DNA of 64,000 nucleotides from Marinospirillum celere (GCF_900112235.1 NZ_FOLH01000003.1:310001-374000); one strand, 5' to 3'. Counted from the first letter of the stretch, positions 25,721-34,635 are shown. A program made the numbers and translations. Notes: generated by a model not told the origin, from the sequence alone.

Positions 25721-26030
25721 TGTTTACTTTCTCCTCACAAAAAATCTGATACAGGTTTTCAACCAGGCTCTTAGCCCTGGAATCACTGACCCGGTAATAC
25801 ACCTGTTGACCACTTCGCCGACCACTGATTAAGCCCTGACGGCGTAATACCCCAAGCTGTTGCGAAAGGCTGGGCTGTTGAATACCCAGACGCTCTTCTA
25901 ACTGCCCAACATTCATTTCTTCCTGTATCAACTGACACAGAAGCATCAGCCTTGATTGGTGAGCACAGGCCTGAAGAAAGCAGGAAGCTTCTTTTGCCTG
26001 ACTACGCATCTTTTCCAGATTCATCGGCAC
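25713..26030 (-). CDS. ArsR-family regulator resembling persulfide sensors BigR/SqrR
   Basis: This 105-residue winged-helix repressor has LGIQQPSLSQQLGVLRRQGLI as recognition helix region and RRSGQQVYYRV as wing. It has cysteines at 17, 22, 32 and 98. Cys32 (in LMLLCQLI) and Cys98 (in LYQIFCEE) are 66 residues apart, the same distance and the same helices as the reactive pair in Xylella BigR (C42/C108) and Rhodobacter SqrR (C41/C107), as I recall those numbers. No metal-site motif such as CxC is present. It probably senses sulfane sulfur or thiol oxidation and represses itself and the RND operon that overlaps its end. Bases 26031-26136 upstream hold its promoter. Confidence 0.8.
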   Translation of the reverse strand: MPMNLEKMRSQAKEASCFLQACAHQSRLMLLCQLIQEEMNVGQLEERLGIQQPSLSQQLGVLRRQGLISGRRSGQQVYYRVSDSRAKSLVENLYQIFCEEKVNNG

Positions 26031-26058
26031 GACCTTTACGTTAAAAACATTACGCTAA

Positions 26059-26088
26059 TTTATAATATACTAATATATAGAATGTCAA
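26059..26088 (-). promoter_or_regulatory. Promoter and operator of the arsR-RND operon
   Basis: On the minus strand TTGACA (26088-26083) and TATAAA (26064-26059) are 18 bases apart. The spacer includes a 14-base near-palindrome (26065-26078, 12 of 14 symmetric, core ATATxxTAxTATAT), the AT-rich type of site bound by ArsR repressors. A bound dimer would lie between the two promoter elements and block polymerase. Inference: autorepression by the product of 25713-26030. Confidence 0.65.
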
Positions 26089-26136
26089 GCAGCAAGTTAG
26101 ATTTCTGAAAACATGAAGCGGCTTCAGTAACTGCGA

Positions 26137-26196
26137 TTTGAGGCCAATTTCAACGCAGTAGTAGCGAGTACACTAGTTAATCAGAAGTTTGCTTAG
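26137..26196. repeat. Partial copy of the MITE-like element (right end)
   Basis: Bases 26137-26158 are identical to 3310-3331, and the flanking bases keep the pattern TAGT-GTTAATCAG and end near CTTAG like the right terminal repeat at 3349-3368. No matching left end is found in the 100 bases before it, so this is a remnant. As at the first copy, the stop codon of a minus-strand gene (TAA at 26193-26195) lies at the element's edge. Confidence 0.65.
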
Positions 26197-27203
26197 CCGG
26201 GCTGCTGACCCCGGCGATAGGCTCCCGGCGTACTGCCCGTCCATTTTTTGAAGGCTCGGTTGAAACTGGGCAGATCTTCAAAACCCAGTTGCTCGGCCAG
26301 ACTCACTAAAGACTGCTGACCAGCTGCCAATTCCTGAATGGCTTGGTCACGACGCACCTCGTCCTTGATCGCTTGAAAGCTCGTTCCTTCTTCAGCTAAA
26401 CGGCGCGACAGGGTTCTGGTGGAAAGATGGAGCGCCTGAGCTGCAACCTGAACGCTATTACCCAGATGATGGCTACTTAAATAGTCACGCACCCGATGCG
26501 AAAACAAACGTTCATCGAAGGTTGTAAAAATCCACTCGGCAGGAGCCTGCCTTAAAAAAGCACTCAGGTTTTTTCGCGTCTGACGAATAGGCTTACGAAG
26601 TACTTCCCGATCAAAGGAGAGTGCCGTCCAAGGTTGATCAAACTCCACCTCTCCCGGATAAAAATAGAGATATTCAGCACTGTGTTGCGGCCTTGGATAG
26701 GCACAGCTGACTTTTTCAGGAAGAATTTTTTCAGATATCAGCCAGGAAGCTATGCCATGAACCAGCTTGAGCATCAGCTCATTAACCAGCACTCTTTCTC
26801 CACGCAGTTGAGTTTTCTCAATAAAACAGATGGAGGCATGCTCCCCCTCAATTACCAACTGATAAGAAACATCATCCAACAGCACTCTGAAATACTGACA
26901 GTAACGGTGCAGAGCAACATGCAGGCTGGGCGCATCTAAAAGCCCCATGCAGAGAAACTTCAGCGTACCGCCTCGCAAGGGTCGAGAGAAAAAACCGGGT
27001 GTTTCATCATCATAAGCATTCACTAACAAGCGATATAGGCATGCAAACTGCTCAACCGTCACTCGACCCGAGGGAGTATCGATCAAAAAAGCAGGAATTG
27101 AAGCCTGTTGTAGAAAGTCTCTGCGCTCGTCGTTGTTTAAACCGACTCCCCAAAAGAGGTCAAGCACAAAGTGCATGGGTACGGTCGGTGATTGATAATC
27201 CAT
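26193..27203 (-). CDS. AraC-family regulator (OruR/arabinose-binding-type sensor domain)
   Basis: This protein of 336 residues has an N-terminal sensor domain of the type found in OruR-like regulators (VEQFACLYRLLVNAYDDETPGFFSRPLRGGTLKFLC) and a C-terminal AraC DNA-binding domain with two helix-turn-helix units (SVQVAAQALHLSTRTLSRRLAEEGTSF and SLVSLAEQLGFEDLPSFNRAFKKWTGSTPGAYR). The frame runs 61 codons further upstream, but the ATG at 27203 gives the normal family N-terminus. It is divergent from the fatty-acid operon starting at 27388 and is likely its regulator. Its last codons border a MITE remnant. Confidence 0.85.
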   Translation of the reverse strand: MDYQSPTVPMHFVLDLFWGVGLNNDERRDFLQQASIPAFLIDTPSGRVTVEQFACLYRLLVNAYDDETPGFFSRPLRGGTLKFLCMGLLDAPSLHVALHRYCQYFRVLLDDVSYQLVIEGEHASICFIEKTQLRGERVLVNELMLKLVHGIASWLISEKILPEKVSCAYPRPQHSAEYLYFYPGEVEFDQPWTALSFDREVLRKPIRQTRKNLSAFLRQAPAEWIFTTFDERLFSHRVRDYLSSHHLGNSVQVAAQALHLSTRTLSRRLAEEGTSFQAIKDEVRRDQAIQELAAGQQSLVSLAEQLGFEDLPSFNRAFKKWTGSTPGAYRRGQQPG

Positions 27204-27387
27204 TTTCTTAAAGCCTCGACCCAATAATTTGGCATGAAATGCTAAAAGTATGGCTGAAAAAACCAAGCATTCACAGAATATTCTATCTAGCATGAACCGC
27301 GTAGAGTTTTGTGAGGCCTCATGAATAAAGCGATTTGCTTGCTCTATCCAGAAAAAACAACAAAAATACCCAAAGAGAGTTAACAAA

Positions 27388-28602
27388 ATGACTTTTAAAA
27401 AAAACTTCTGCGTGGCAGCAATAGCTAGCCTTTTGATCTCACCTCTTAGCGTTTCAGCCTCTTATACAGACAATGAAATTCGTATCGGCTATCTCGCGGA
27501 TATGTCTGGCCCCTACCGTGATCCCATTGGGCCTCAAGGCATGGATGCGATTCAAATGGCTATAGATGATATGGGTGGTGCAATCAATGGCGCCAAAATT
27601 GTTACCTATAGTGCCGATGACCGTAATAGCCCTGATGTTGGGTCAAGTATCGTTCGCAGTTGGATCGATGAACGCAACGTGGACATGGTCACCGGCTTGG
27701 TCGCCTCTTCAGTTACCCTGGCAGCCATTAGACTCCTAGAAGAACACGACCGCCTGGGTTTGGTTAACGGTGCTGTCTCCTCAGCAATCACCAATCAGCA
27801 CTGTGGCCCCAACCACTTCCATTGGGTCTATGACACCTGGGCCATGTCAAACGGCACAGCTCGTGCCATTACCCAGGAAGGCTACACCGATTGGTTTTTG
27901 CTCAGTGCCGATTATTCCTTTGGCCACATGCTGGAAGCTGATGTTGAGCAGGTTGTCGAAAGCAACGGTGGCCAGGTCGTTGGCAAAGTACGCCACCCCT
28001 TCCCGACCACTGATTTTGCCTCCTACATGCTTCAAGCCCAATCTTCAGGCGCCCAGGTTATCAGCCTGAATAATGCGGGCACAGATACCACCAATGCGAT
28101 TCAAACCGCCAGTGAGTTTGGCATTACTCAAGCCGGACAAATTCTTGCTGGCATGGTGCTTTTCAGTAGTGATGTTCGCAGCCTGGGACTAGAGGCTGCT
28201 CAAGGCCTGCAGTTCACCAAAGCTTGGTATTACGACATCAACCCAGAAGCCCGTGCCTGGGCGGAACGCTTCCAGGAAAGAACCGGAAGTATGCCCACCA
28301 TGGTTCACGCAGGCCTTTATTCCAGCACCCTGCATTACTTGCAAGCGGTCAAAGCGGCGGGGACTGATGATACTCAAACCGTTCGCAAGCAAATGATGGA
28401 AACACCTGTCGATGATATTTTTGCCCAAAACGCTTATATCCGTGAAGACGGGCGCATGGTGCATGACATGTATCTGGTTCGGGTAAAGTCGCCTGAAGAA
28501 TCCGCTGATGAAAATGATTTGTTTGAAATAGTCCGCACGATTCCGGCAGAAGAGGCTTTTCGCCCCTTGTCTGAAAGTGTCTGCAAGCTGGTCAACAACT
28601 AA
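27388..28602 (+). CDS. ABC-type solute-binding protein, branched-chain amino acid type (Peripla_BP_6)
   Basis: This 404-residue periplasmic protein has a signal peptide (VAAIASLLISPLSVSAS) and the Peripla_BP_6 fold: IRIGYLADMSGPYRD, MDAIQMAIDDMGG, NHFHWVYDTWAMSN and WFLLSADYSFGHMLEADV. It resembles LivK-type proteins and those near aromatic or fatty acid degradation genes. No permease or ATPase genes are adjacent; acyl-CoA genes follow 11 bases later. It may feed a transporter encoded elsewhere or serve as an extracellular sensor. The 184-base gap from the AraC gene holds no certain promoter, but has two GCATGAA copies. Confidence 0.85.
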   Translation: MTFKKNFCVAAIASLLISPLSVSASYTDNEIRIGYLADMSGPYRDPIGPQGMDAIQMAIDDMGGAINGAKIVTYSADDRNSPDVGSSIVRSWIDERNVDMVTGLVASSVTLAAIRLLEEHDRLGLVNGAVSSAITNQHCGPNHFHWVYDTWAMSNGTARAITQEGYTDWFLLSADYSFGHMLEADVEQVVESNGGQVVGKVRHPFPTTDFASYMLQAQSSGAQVISLNNAGTDTTNAIQTASEFGITQAGQILAGMVLFSSDVRSLGLEAAQGLQFTKAWYYDINPEARAWAERFQERTGSMPTMVHAGLYSSTLHYLQAVKAAGTDDTQTVRKQMMETPVDDIFAQNAYIREDGRMVHDMYLVRVKSPEESADENDLFEIVRTIPAEEAFRPLSESVCKLVNN

Positions 28603-28613
28603 GGAGAAGAAGC

Positions 28614-30155
28614 ATGCGTTTAACTTCCCCTCAGTCGAATACGATCAGTGCTGCCCTCAACCGCAGTGCACGCAAGCATGCACCTCGTGAGGCGCTAAGA
28701 TTTTTAAATCGCACCTGGACTTACCGGCAGCTGAATGCTGCCGTTGATCGGGTTGCAAGCCATTTGCTACAGCAAGGGTTGAAACAAGGTGACCGCCTGG
28801 TTGCTTATGGTAAAAACTCCGATGCCTATGTCATCACCTGGCTGGCTTGTTTACGTGCTGGACTAGTGCATGTACCCACTAACTTTGCCTTGAATGCTGA
28901 AGAACTGCGCTATGTGCTGGAACAGTCGCGTGCTCAGGGACTAATCAGTGATATCAGCCTGTCGGCAGCGGTGGAGGAAGCCAGCAAAGGCCTACCCTTA
29001 AGCTTGCAGGCACACTTTCACAGCAGTGAGCAGCAGGCTTCTGACATCCTGCACATCGCCTTAGGAGATCAATCTGTCGCTGCACCTGAAATCAGTATTC
29101 AAGATGATGACTTGGCTCAGCTGCTTTACACCTCGGGTACCACGGCAGCTCCCAAAGCGGCCATGATGACCCATAAGGCACTGATGGCCGAGTATCTTGC
29201 CTGTATGGTGGAGCTGGACATCAAGGCTGATGAACCACTACTGGCTGCCTTACCTCTCTACCATTCGGCACAAATGCACGTCTTCCTGATGCCAGCCCTA
29301 CTTTTGGGCGCCAGCATTCGTTTGATGGAAGCTCCAGTTCCTGACCTCTGCCTACAATGGATTGAAGAAGAAAGCTTGGCTTCTTTCTTTGCACCACCGA
29401 CTTTCTGGATTGCATTACTGCGCCACCCTGACTTCGACAAGCGCAACCTGAAAAGCTTGAAAAAAGCCTACTATGGCGCATCCATCATGCCGGTACCGGT
29501 ACTGAAGGAACTTCAAGAACGCCTCCCCGGTGTTGGTCTTTATAACTGTTATGGTCAAAGTGAAATTGCACCCCTAGCCACCGTATTGCGTCCAGAAGAA
29601 CATGCTGAGCGACCCGCTTCAGCAGGCCGTCCAATTCTGACTGTAGAGACTCGCATCGTCGACCTGGAAATGAAAGACCTGCCTCCAGGTCAGCAGGGTG
29701 AAATTGTTCACCGTTCCCCGCAGCTGCTAACTGGCTACTGGGATAAACCCGAAATGACTGAGGAAGCCTTCCAGGGTGGCTGGTTCCATTCTGGCGATGT
29801 CGGCTATATGGATGAAGAAGGCTATCTTTACATTGTTGATCGCATCAAAGATGTCATCAATACCGGTGGTGTTGTGGTGGCCAGCCGTGAGGTCGAAGAA
29901 GCCTTGTTCACTCATCCTGCCGTTTCTGAAGTCGCTGTCATCGGTTTACCGGATGACAAATGGATTGAAGCCATCACTGCCGTGGTGGTTTTAAAGGAAG
30001 AGGTAAACATCAGTGAAGATGAACTCATCCAGCATGCTTCCGAGCTACTGGCACCTTTTAAACGACCGAAAAGAATACTTTTCAGCAAGACTCTCCCCAA
30101 AAGCACAGCAGGTAAGATACTCAAACGTCACCTGCGTAAGGAACTACAGGAATGA
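28614..30155 (+). CDS. Acyl-CoA synthetase (AMP-forming)
   Basis: This 513-residue ANL-superfamily ligase activates a carboxylic acid, probably a fatty acid, to its CoA thioester. The ATP-binding P-loop LLYTSGTTAAPKAAMMTHKAL, the YNCYGQSE motif, the hinge GYLYIVDRIKDVINTGG and the C-terminal catalytic Lys in STAGKILKRHLRKEL are present. The SGTTAAPKA form replaces the common Gly with Ala. AAGGAG precedes the ATG, and its stop overlaps the next gene's start by four bases. Confidence 0.9.
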   Translation: MRLTSPQSNTISAALNRSARKHAPREALRFLNRTWTYRQLNAAVDRVASHLLQQGLKQGDRLVAYGKNSDAYVITWLACLRAGLVHVPTNFALNAEELRYVLEQSRAQGLISDISLSAAVEEASKGLPLSLQAHFHSSEQQASDILHIALGDQSVAAPEISIQDDDLAQLLYTSGTTAAPKAAMMTHKALMAEYLACMVELDIKADEPLLAALPLYHSAQMHVFLMPALLLGASIRLMEAPVPDLCLQWIEEESLASFFAPPTFWIALLRHPDFDKRNLKSLKKAYYGASIMPVPVLKELQERLPGVGLYNCYGQSEIAPLATVLRPEEHAERPASAGRPILTVETRIVDLEMKDLPPGQQGEIVHRSPQLLTGYWDKPEMTEEAFQGGWFHSGDVGYMDEEGYLYIVDRIKDVINTGGVVVASREVEEALFTHPAVSEVAVIGLPDDKWIEAITAVVVLKEEVNISEDELIQHASELLAPFKRPKRILFSKTLPKSTAGKILKRHLRKELQE

Positions 30156-31294
30156 CTGCAACAGACGAAAACACCCAGCTTTTTTATGACATGACTTGCC
30201 GCTTTCTGGAACAGGAAGCCGACCCTTTTTACGAGGGCTGGGAAGCCGCGGGGCAAGTACCCCGTGACTTCTGGCTAAAACTGGGCGAAGCAGGGATGCT
30301 GGCCATTGACCTGCCGGAAGATTATGGCGGCACAGGTGCCGACTTTGGCATCACCCAAATGGTCATCGAAGAAATATCCCGCCGGGGGTTTGGTGGCTTG
30401 GCCAGCGGCTACAACATCCATTCCAATATTGTCATTCCTTACCTGGAACACTTGGCCACTGAGGAACAAAAACAGCACTGGCTTCCTCGTATGGCCAGTG
30501 GCGAAGTGATGAGCGCTATTGCCATGACCGAACCCGGTGCCGGCAGTGACCTGGCCGCACTTAAAACCCGTGCTCAAAAGGTTGAGGGTGGCTGGAAGCT
30601 GGATGGCTCCAAAATTTTTATCACTAACGGCATGATGGCTGACATGGTCATTGTCTGTGCCAAAACAGATCCTGCTGCGGGTGCCAAGGGCGTCTCTTTA
30701 TTTTTAGTCGATACGCATTTGCCTGGATTCTCGCGTGGAAAGCCGATTAAAAAAATTGGTCAGCATGCCAGTGATACCGCCGAGCTATTTTTTGATGGCA
30801 TGCTGCTACCAGAAGATGCTCTTCTGGGGCAGGAAGGTTCAGGTTTTGCCTACCTCATGCAGGAACTGCCGCGCGAACGCCTGGGTGTCGGTTCTCAAGC
30901 TCTGGGCTCTATGGAAGGGGCACTTGCCTTGACCTTGGATTATGTTCAGGAGCGCAAGGCTTTTGGTCAACGCATTGCTGATTTTCAAAACACCCGCTTC
31001 AAGTTGGCTGAGATACGTGCCCAAATCGATATGGCCCGAGCCTATTTTGACCAGTGTGTGGCCAAGTACCGCCAAGGTCAGATGACCTCTACCGATGCCG
31101 CCATCCTAAAGCTACAGCTAAGTGAAATGCAGTGTAAAACCATTGATGAATGTCTGCAGTTATTTGGTGGTTATGGCTACACTCTGGAGTACCCGATTTC
31201 GCGTTTTTATGTTGATGCACGCATTCAAACCATCTACGCAGGCACTTCCGAAATCATGAAGGAAGTCATCGCTCGTTCACTTTTAGGTAAATAA
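30152..31294 (+). CDS. Acyl-CoA dehydrogenase (long-chain/isovaleryl-type active site)
   Basis: This 380-residue flavoenzyme performs the first oxidation of beta-oxidation. It has AMTEPGAGSDLAALKT, KIFITNG, PRERLGVGSQALGSMEGALA and YGYTLEYPISRFYVDARIQTIYAGTSEI. The usual short/medium-chain catalytic Glu in YEGT is Ala363 here (YAGT); a Glu at 255 in SMEGA aligns with the catalytic base of long-chain and isovaleryl-CoA dehydrogenases. So it is likely active on long-chain or branched acyl-CoA. Coupled to the ligase gene through ATGA. Confidence 0.93.
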   Translation: MTATDENTQLFYDMTCRFLEQEADPFYEGWEAAGQVPRDFWLKLGEAGMLAIDLPEDYGGTGADFGITQMVIEEISRRGFGGLASGYNIHSNIVIPYLEHLATEEQKQHWLPRMASGEVMSAIAMTEPGAGSDLAALKTRAQKVEGGWKLDGSKIFITNGMMADMVIVCAKTDPAAGAKGVSLFLVDTHLPGFSRGKPIKKIGQHASDTAELFFDGMLLPEDALLGQEGSGFAYLMQELPRERLGVGSQALGSMEGALALTLDYVQERKAFGQRIADFQNTRFKLAEIRAQIDMARAYFDQCVAKYRQGQMTSTDAAILKLQLSEMQCKTIDECLQLFGGYGYTLEYPISRFYVDARIQTIYAGTSEIMKEVIARSLLGK

Positions 31295-31308
31295 TTCGAG
31301 GTAAGGCA

Positions 31309-32496
31309 ATGCAATTCAAATCCGTCGTTCTAGTTGAAGGACTACGTACCGCCATAGGTGGTTTTGGTGGCAGCCTGTCAGGCCTGACGCCTGAGCAGTT
31401 GGGCACAGCCACTGCAAAAGAAGTGATTGCCCGCAGTGGTATTGAGGCTAGCGCCATAGATCATGCGGTCTATGGCCACATCATCACCACTTCACCGCAG
31501 GATGCTTACCTAGCCCGTCATATTGCTCTTAACTCAGGACTGAGTGAAAGTTCAGCAGCACTCAACGTCAATCGTCTTTGCGGTTCAGGTCTACAAGCGA
31601 TTATTTCTGCCGCACAAATGATTGAAGGCGGTGATAGTCGTCTAGCCCTGGCTGGGGGTGCTGAGTCCATGAGTCAGGGTGGGTATCTTTTGCCCTGGGG
31701 CCGCAAAGGCTTACGCATGGGTGACGGTTCTGTTGTCGACCTGACTCTGGGCGTACTCAGTGATCCCTTTGGTAGTGGCCACATGGGTATTACAGCGGAA
31801 AACATCGCTGCCAAATATGGCTTCAGCCGTGAACAAATTGATAACTTTGCACTGCAGAGCCACCAGAAAGCAGCCAAGGCCATTGAAGAAGGACGCTTTC
31901 GTTCACAGCTGGTTCCTCTGAAGGTCAAAAAGGGCCGTGAAGAAGTTGAATTCTCGACCGACGAGCATGTGCGCAGTCAAGCCAGCCTGGATGACTTTTC
32001 CAAACTCCGCCCTGCCTTTAAAAAGGATGGTCTGGTCACTGCAGGCAATGCCTCAGGCATCAATGATGGCGCAGCCAGCCTCTTGCTTTGCCATGCAGAC
32101 GAAGCTGAAAAGCGTGGACTCAAGCCGCGCGCCCGCATTCTGGCCAGTGCTTTTTGTGGTGTTGATCCCAATTTTATGGGCATGGGGCCCGTTGGTGCAG
32201 TCAACAAGGCCCTGGAGCAAGCTGGCTTGTCGATCCATGATTTGGATATCATCGAATCCAATGAAGCCTTTGCTGCTCAAGCCATGGCCGTCGCCAAAGA
32301 ACTGGGCTTCCCAGAAGACAAACTCAACCCCAATGGTGGTGCCGTAGGCATGGGGCATCCCGTCGGTGCAACGGGTGCCATCCTGACCGTCAAAACCCTC
32401 CATGAGCTCGAACGCATCAATGGACGCTATGGCCTGATTACTCTTTGTATTGGCGGTGGTCAGGGAATAGCATTGGTCATGGAGCGCTGCAGCTAA
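31309..32496 (+). CDS. Thiolase (acetyl-CoA acetyltransferase type)
   Basis: This 395-residue thiolase cleaves 3-ketoacyl-CoA or condenses acetyl-CoA. The nucleophile is Cys91 in NRLCGSGLQAI; NEAFAAQAM, GGAVGMGHPVGATGA (His) and CIGGGQGIALVM (second Cys) complete the site. It lies 14 bases after the acyl-CoA dehydrogenase gene with GAGGTAAGG before its ATG. No enoyl-CoA hydratase or hydroxyacyl dehydrogenase gene is beside it, so these steps must be supplied from elsewhere. Confidence 0.93.
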   Translation: MQFKSVVLVEGLRTAIGGFGGSLSGLTPEQLGTATAKEVIARSGIEASAIDHAVYGHIITTSPQDAYLARHIALNSGLSESSAALNVNRLCGSGLQAIISAAQMIEGGDSRLALAGGAESMSQGGYLLPWGRKGLRMGDGSVVDLTLGVLSDPFGSGHMGITAENIAAKYGFSREQIDNFALQSHQKAAKAIEEGRFRSQLVPLKVKKGREEVEFSTDEHVRSQASLDDFSKLRPAFKKDGLVTAGNASGINDGAASLLLCHADEAEKRGLKPRARILASAFCGVDPNFMGMGPVGAVNKALEQAGLSIHDLDIIESNEAFAAQAMAVAKELGFPEDKLNPNGGAVGMGHPVGATGAILTVKTLHELERINGRYGLITLCIGGGQGIALVMERCS

Positions 32497-32533
32497 GCAT
32501 TTACTTCCAAAAACAATATCAAGGAGTTGAAGT

Positions 32534-34192
32534 ATGACAGCACAAGTTCGTCCCAAAATTCTACCCGCCACTCCCTCGGCCGTTAATCCGCCTCTGTTGA
32601 TTGGCGACATCCTGAAATCCGGTGTACGCATGGCGGGAGACAATCCCATTGTTTACCGTGATCTCAGCCGTCACAGTTACAGCGAGTTCCAGGCACGAGT
32701 GCATCAACTCGCTCATCTGCTGACCCGTCAGGGGGTCCAGGCTGGCGATGTGGTGGCCGTATTGGATTGGGACAGTCACCGCTATTTGGAATGTTTTTTT
32801 GCTATTCCGATGATTGGTGCTGTGCTGCATACTGTCAACGTACGCCTGGCACCAGAGCAGATTCTCTATACCATGGATCATGCCGAAGATGTCTTTGTGC
32901 TGAGCCATCAGGAGTTTCTGCCGCTGTTGGAGCCCTTGGCAGAAAAACTACCGCATATTAAAGGCTACCTCTTGTGTCAGGATACTCCTGAAGAGGTCAA
33001 AACCTCCTTGCCGTTGGTCGGTGAATATGAAAGTCTACTGGCTGAGCAGCCTCAACATTATGATTTTCCAACCTTTGATGAAAATGCCGTAGCTACGCTG
33101 TTTTACACTACTGGCACCACTGGCAACCCCAAGGGCGTATTTTTCACTCATCGGCAACTGGTGTTGCATACCCTGGGTGAAGCTAACATTCTGCAAGCGC
33201 CGGGCTTCGACCTGCTCAGTCGTGACAAGGTGTACATGCCGATCACGCCCATGTTCCATGTCCATGCCTGGGGCATTCCTTATACCGCCACCCTGATGGG
33301 CTGCACACAGGTTTATCCTGGTCGTTATGAGCCTGAGATGCTGGTTAAGCTGCTGGTCAAAGAAAAAGTGGATTTCTCCCATTGCGTACCCACCTTGCTG
33401 AATATGGTGGTGGCTGCGGAAGCAATTAGCTCCGGCAAGGTGAAGCTGGAAGGCTGGAAAGTATTGGTCGGTGGCAGTGCTCTACCTCAGGGACTTGCCA
33501 AAAAAGCTTGGGGGTTGGGCATCGACACCCGCACAGCCTATGGCATGTCAGAAACCTGCCCACTGCTCACCGCTGCAGTACTTCCGAAAGATATCAATGA
33601 TGCAGACTTTGATACCCAGCTGCCCTGGCGCTGTAAAACTGGTGTTGCTGTACCCTTCGTTGACCTTCAAGTCGTCGATGAATCAGGACAGCCACTGCCG
33701 CAAGATGGCGAAAGCGTTGGTGAAGTGCGTGTACGCGCCCCTTGGCTGACCCAGGCTTATTACAAAGAAGAAGCTCGCAGTGAAGAGCTTTGGCAGGATG
33801 GCTGGCTGCATACAGGTGATGTTGCAACCATTGATGACCGAGGATTTTTGCAGATTCGTGACCGCATCAAGGATGTGATCAAAACTGGGGGTGAATGGCT
33901 CTCTTCTCTGGAGCTGGAAAACCTTATCAGCCAATTCCCGGGGATTGCCGAGGTGGCGGTAGTTGGTGTCGCCGATGCTCAGTGGGGTGAACGTCCCGCG
34001 GCCCTGGTAGTCGCAACAGATCCGTCCAATCCACCCGAAACCCCAGCCATTCAAGCTCACCTGCAAAAGTTTGTAGACCAGGGAAAAATCAACAAATGGG
34101 CCATACCTGAGAAAATTCTGCTGGTGGACGAAATTCCCAAAACCAGCGTTGGTAAGCTTAATAAAAAGGTCATTCGCCAGGAATTGGCTTAG
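32534..34192 (+). CDS. Fatty-acyl-CoA synthetase, AlkK/medium-chain type
   Basis: This 552-residue AMP-forming ligase resembles AlkK and related medium- or long-chain enzymes. It has LFYTTGTTGNPKGVFFTHRQL, AYGMSETCPLLT, GFLQIRDRIKDVIKTGGEWLSSLELE (the linker before the C-terminal domain) and the catalytic Lys in TSVGKLNKKVIRQ. It is the second ligase in the operon and may handle a different chain length. AAGGAGTTG precedes the ATG. Its stop overlaps that of the convergent RDD gene, leaving no room for a terminator. Confidence 0.9.
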   Translation: MTAQVRPKILPATPSAVNPPLLIGDILKSGVRMAGDNPIVYRDLSRHSYSEFQARVHQLAHLLTRQGVQAGDVVAVLDWDSHRYLECFFAIPMIGAVLHTVNVRLAPEQILYTMDHAEDVFVLSHQEFLPLLEPLAEKLPHIKGYLLCQDTPEEVKTSLPLVGEYESLLAEQPQHYDFPTFDENAVATLFYTTGTTGNPKGVFFTHRQLVLHTLGEANILQAPGFDLLSRDKVYMPITPMFHVHAWGIPYTATLMGCTQVYPGRYEPEMLVKLLVKEKVDFSHCVPTLLNMVVAAEAISSGKVKLEGWKVLVGGSALPQGLAKKAWGLGIDTRTAYGMSETCPLLTAAVLPKDINDADFDTQLPWRCKTGVAVPFVDLQVVDESGQPLPQDGESVGEVRVRAPWLTQAYYKEEARSEELWQDGWLHTGDVATIDDRGFLQIRDRIKDVIKTGGEWLSSLELENLISQFPGIAEVAVVGVADAQWGERPAALVVATDPSNPPETPAIQAHLQKFVDQGKINKWAIPEKILLVDEIPKTSVGKLNKKVIRQELA

Positions 34193-34635
34193 TCGCCTTT
34201 TTTGGGAACAACCACCACCTGGGTTCTGGACAGGAGGTCCGGCCAGGTGCGTTTTTCCTTATCAAAATAAATCCAGAGGTAGCCCAATCCAAAGAACAGC
34301 CAGGATATCAGCCCACCAGCCAAGCGCAGCAAGGTTTGCTTGAGGTTTACTGGCTGTCCTTGATAGGTCTGCACACGAATTCGCCAAGCCAACATGCCCA
34401 GAGTTTGCCCCGTTTTACGCCAAAAGTAACCGTAAAAACCAACTGGCACCAGAAAGACAGCTATCTTAAAGAGAGGGTGTTCATTGGCCTCCCCTCCTGT
34501 CAGCGCCACTCCGACAAAGCCCACCAGAATGAACAAAGCAAATAGCAAAAAGAGATCATAAAGAATGGCCGCCAGACGACGAAACAAACCGGCTGGATAA
34601 ATATCATTCAAGTTACTAAAAATTCTAGGCATCAA
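34189..34635 (-). CDS. RDD family membrane protein
   Basis: This 149-residue protein has the RDD layout: LFRRLAAILYDLFLLFALFILVGF with the Arg and Asp pair in the first membrane segment, a second segment (FLVPVGFYGYFWRKTGQTLGMLAWRIRV), and a third near LFFGLGYLWIYFDKEKRTWPDLLSRT. RDD proteins have been linked to ion exchange but usually lack an assigned function. It lies 14 bases downstream of lptG on the same strand, so may be the last gene of that operon. Stop codons overlap with the convergent acyl-CoA ligase gene. Confidence 0.9.
   Translation of the reverse strand: MMPRIFSNLNDIYPAGLFRRLAAILYDLFLLFALFILVGFVGVALTGGEANEHPLFKIAVFLVPVGFYGYFWRKTGQTLGMLAWRIRVQTYQGQPVNLKQTLLRLAGGLISWLFFGLGYLWIYFDKEKRTWPDLLSRTQVVVVPKKGD

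Noticed and set aside
26193-27203. The AraC gene as a pseudogene truncated by the MITE remnant.
   Set aside because: Both helix-turn-helix units and the usual C-terminus (SFNRAFKKWTGSTPGAYR) are intact; only the last few residues are at the repeat edge.
27204-27386. Upstream extension of the AraC regulator by 61 codons.
   Set aside because: It would fill the divergent promoter region, and the extra residues do not resemble the family N-terminus.
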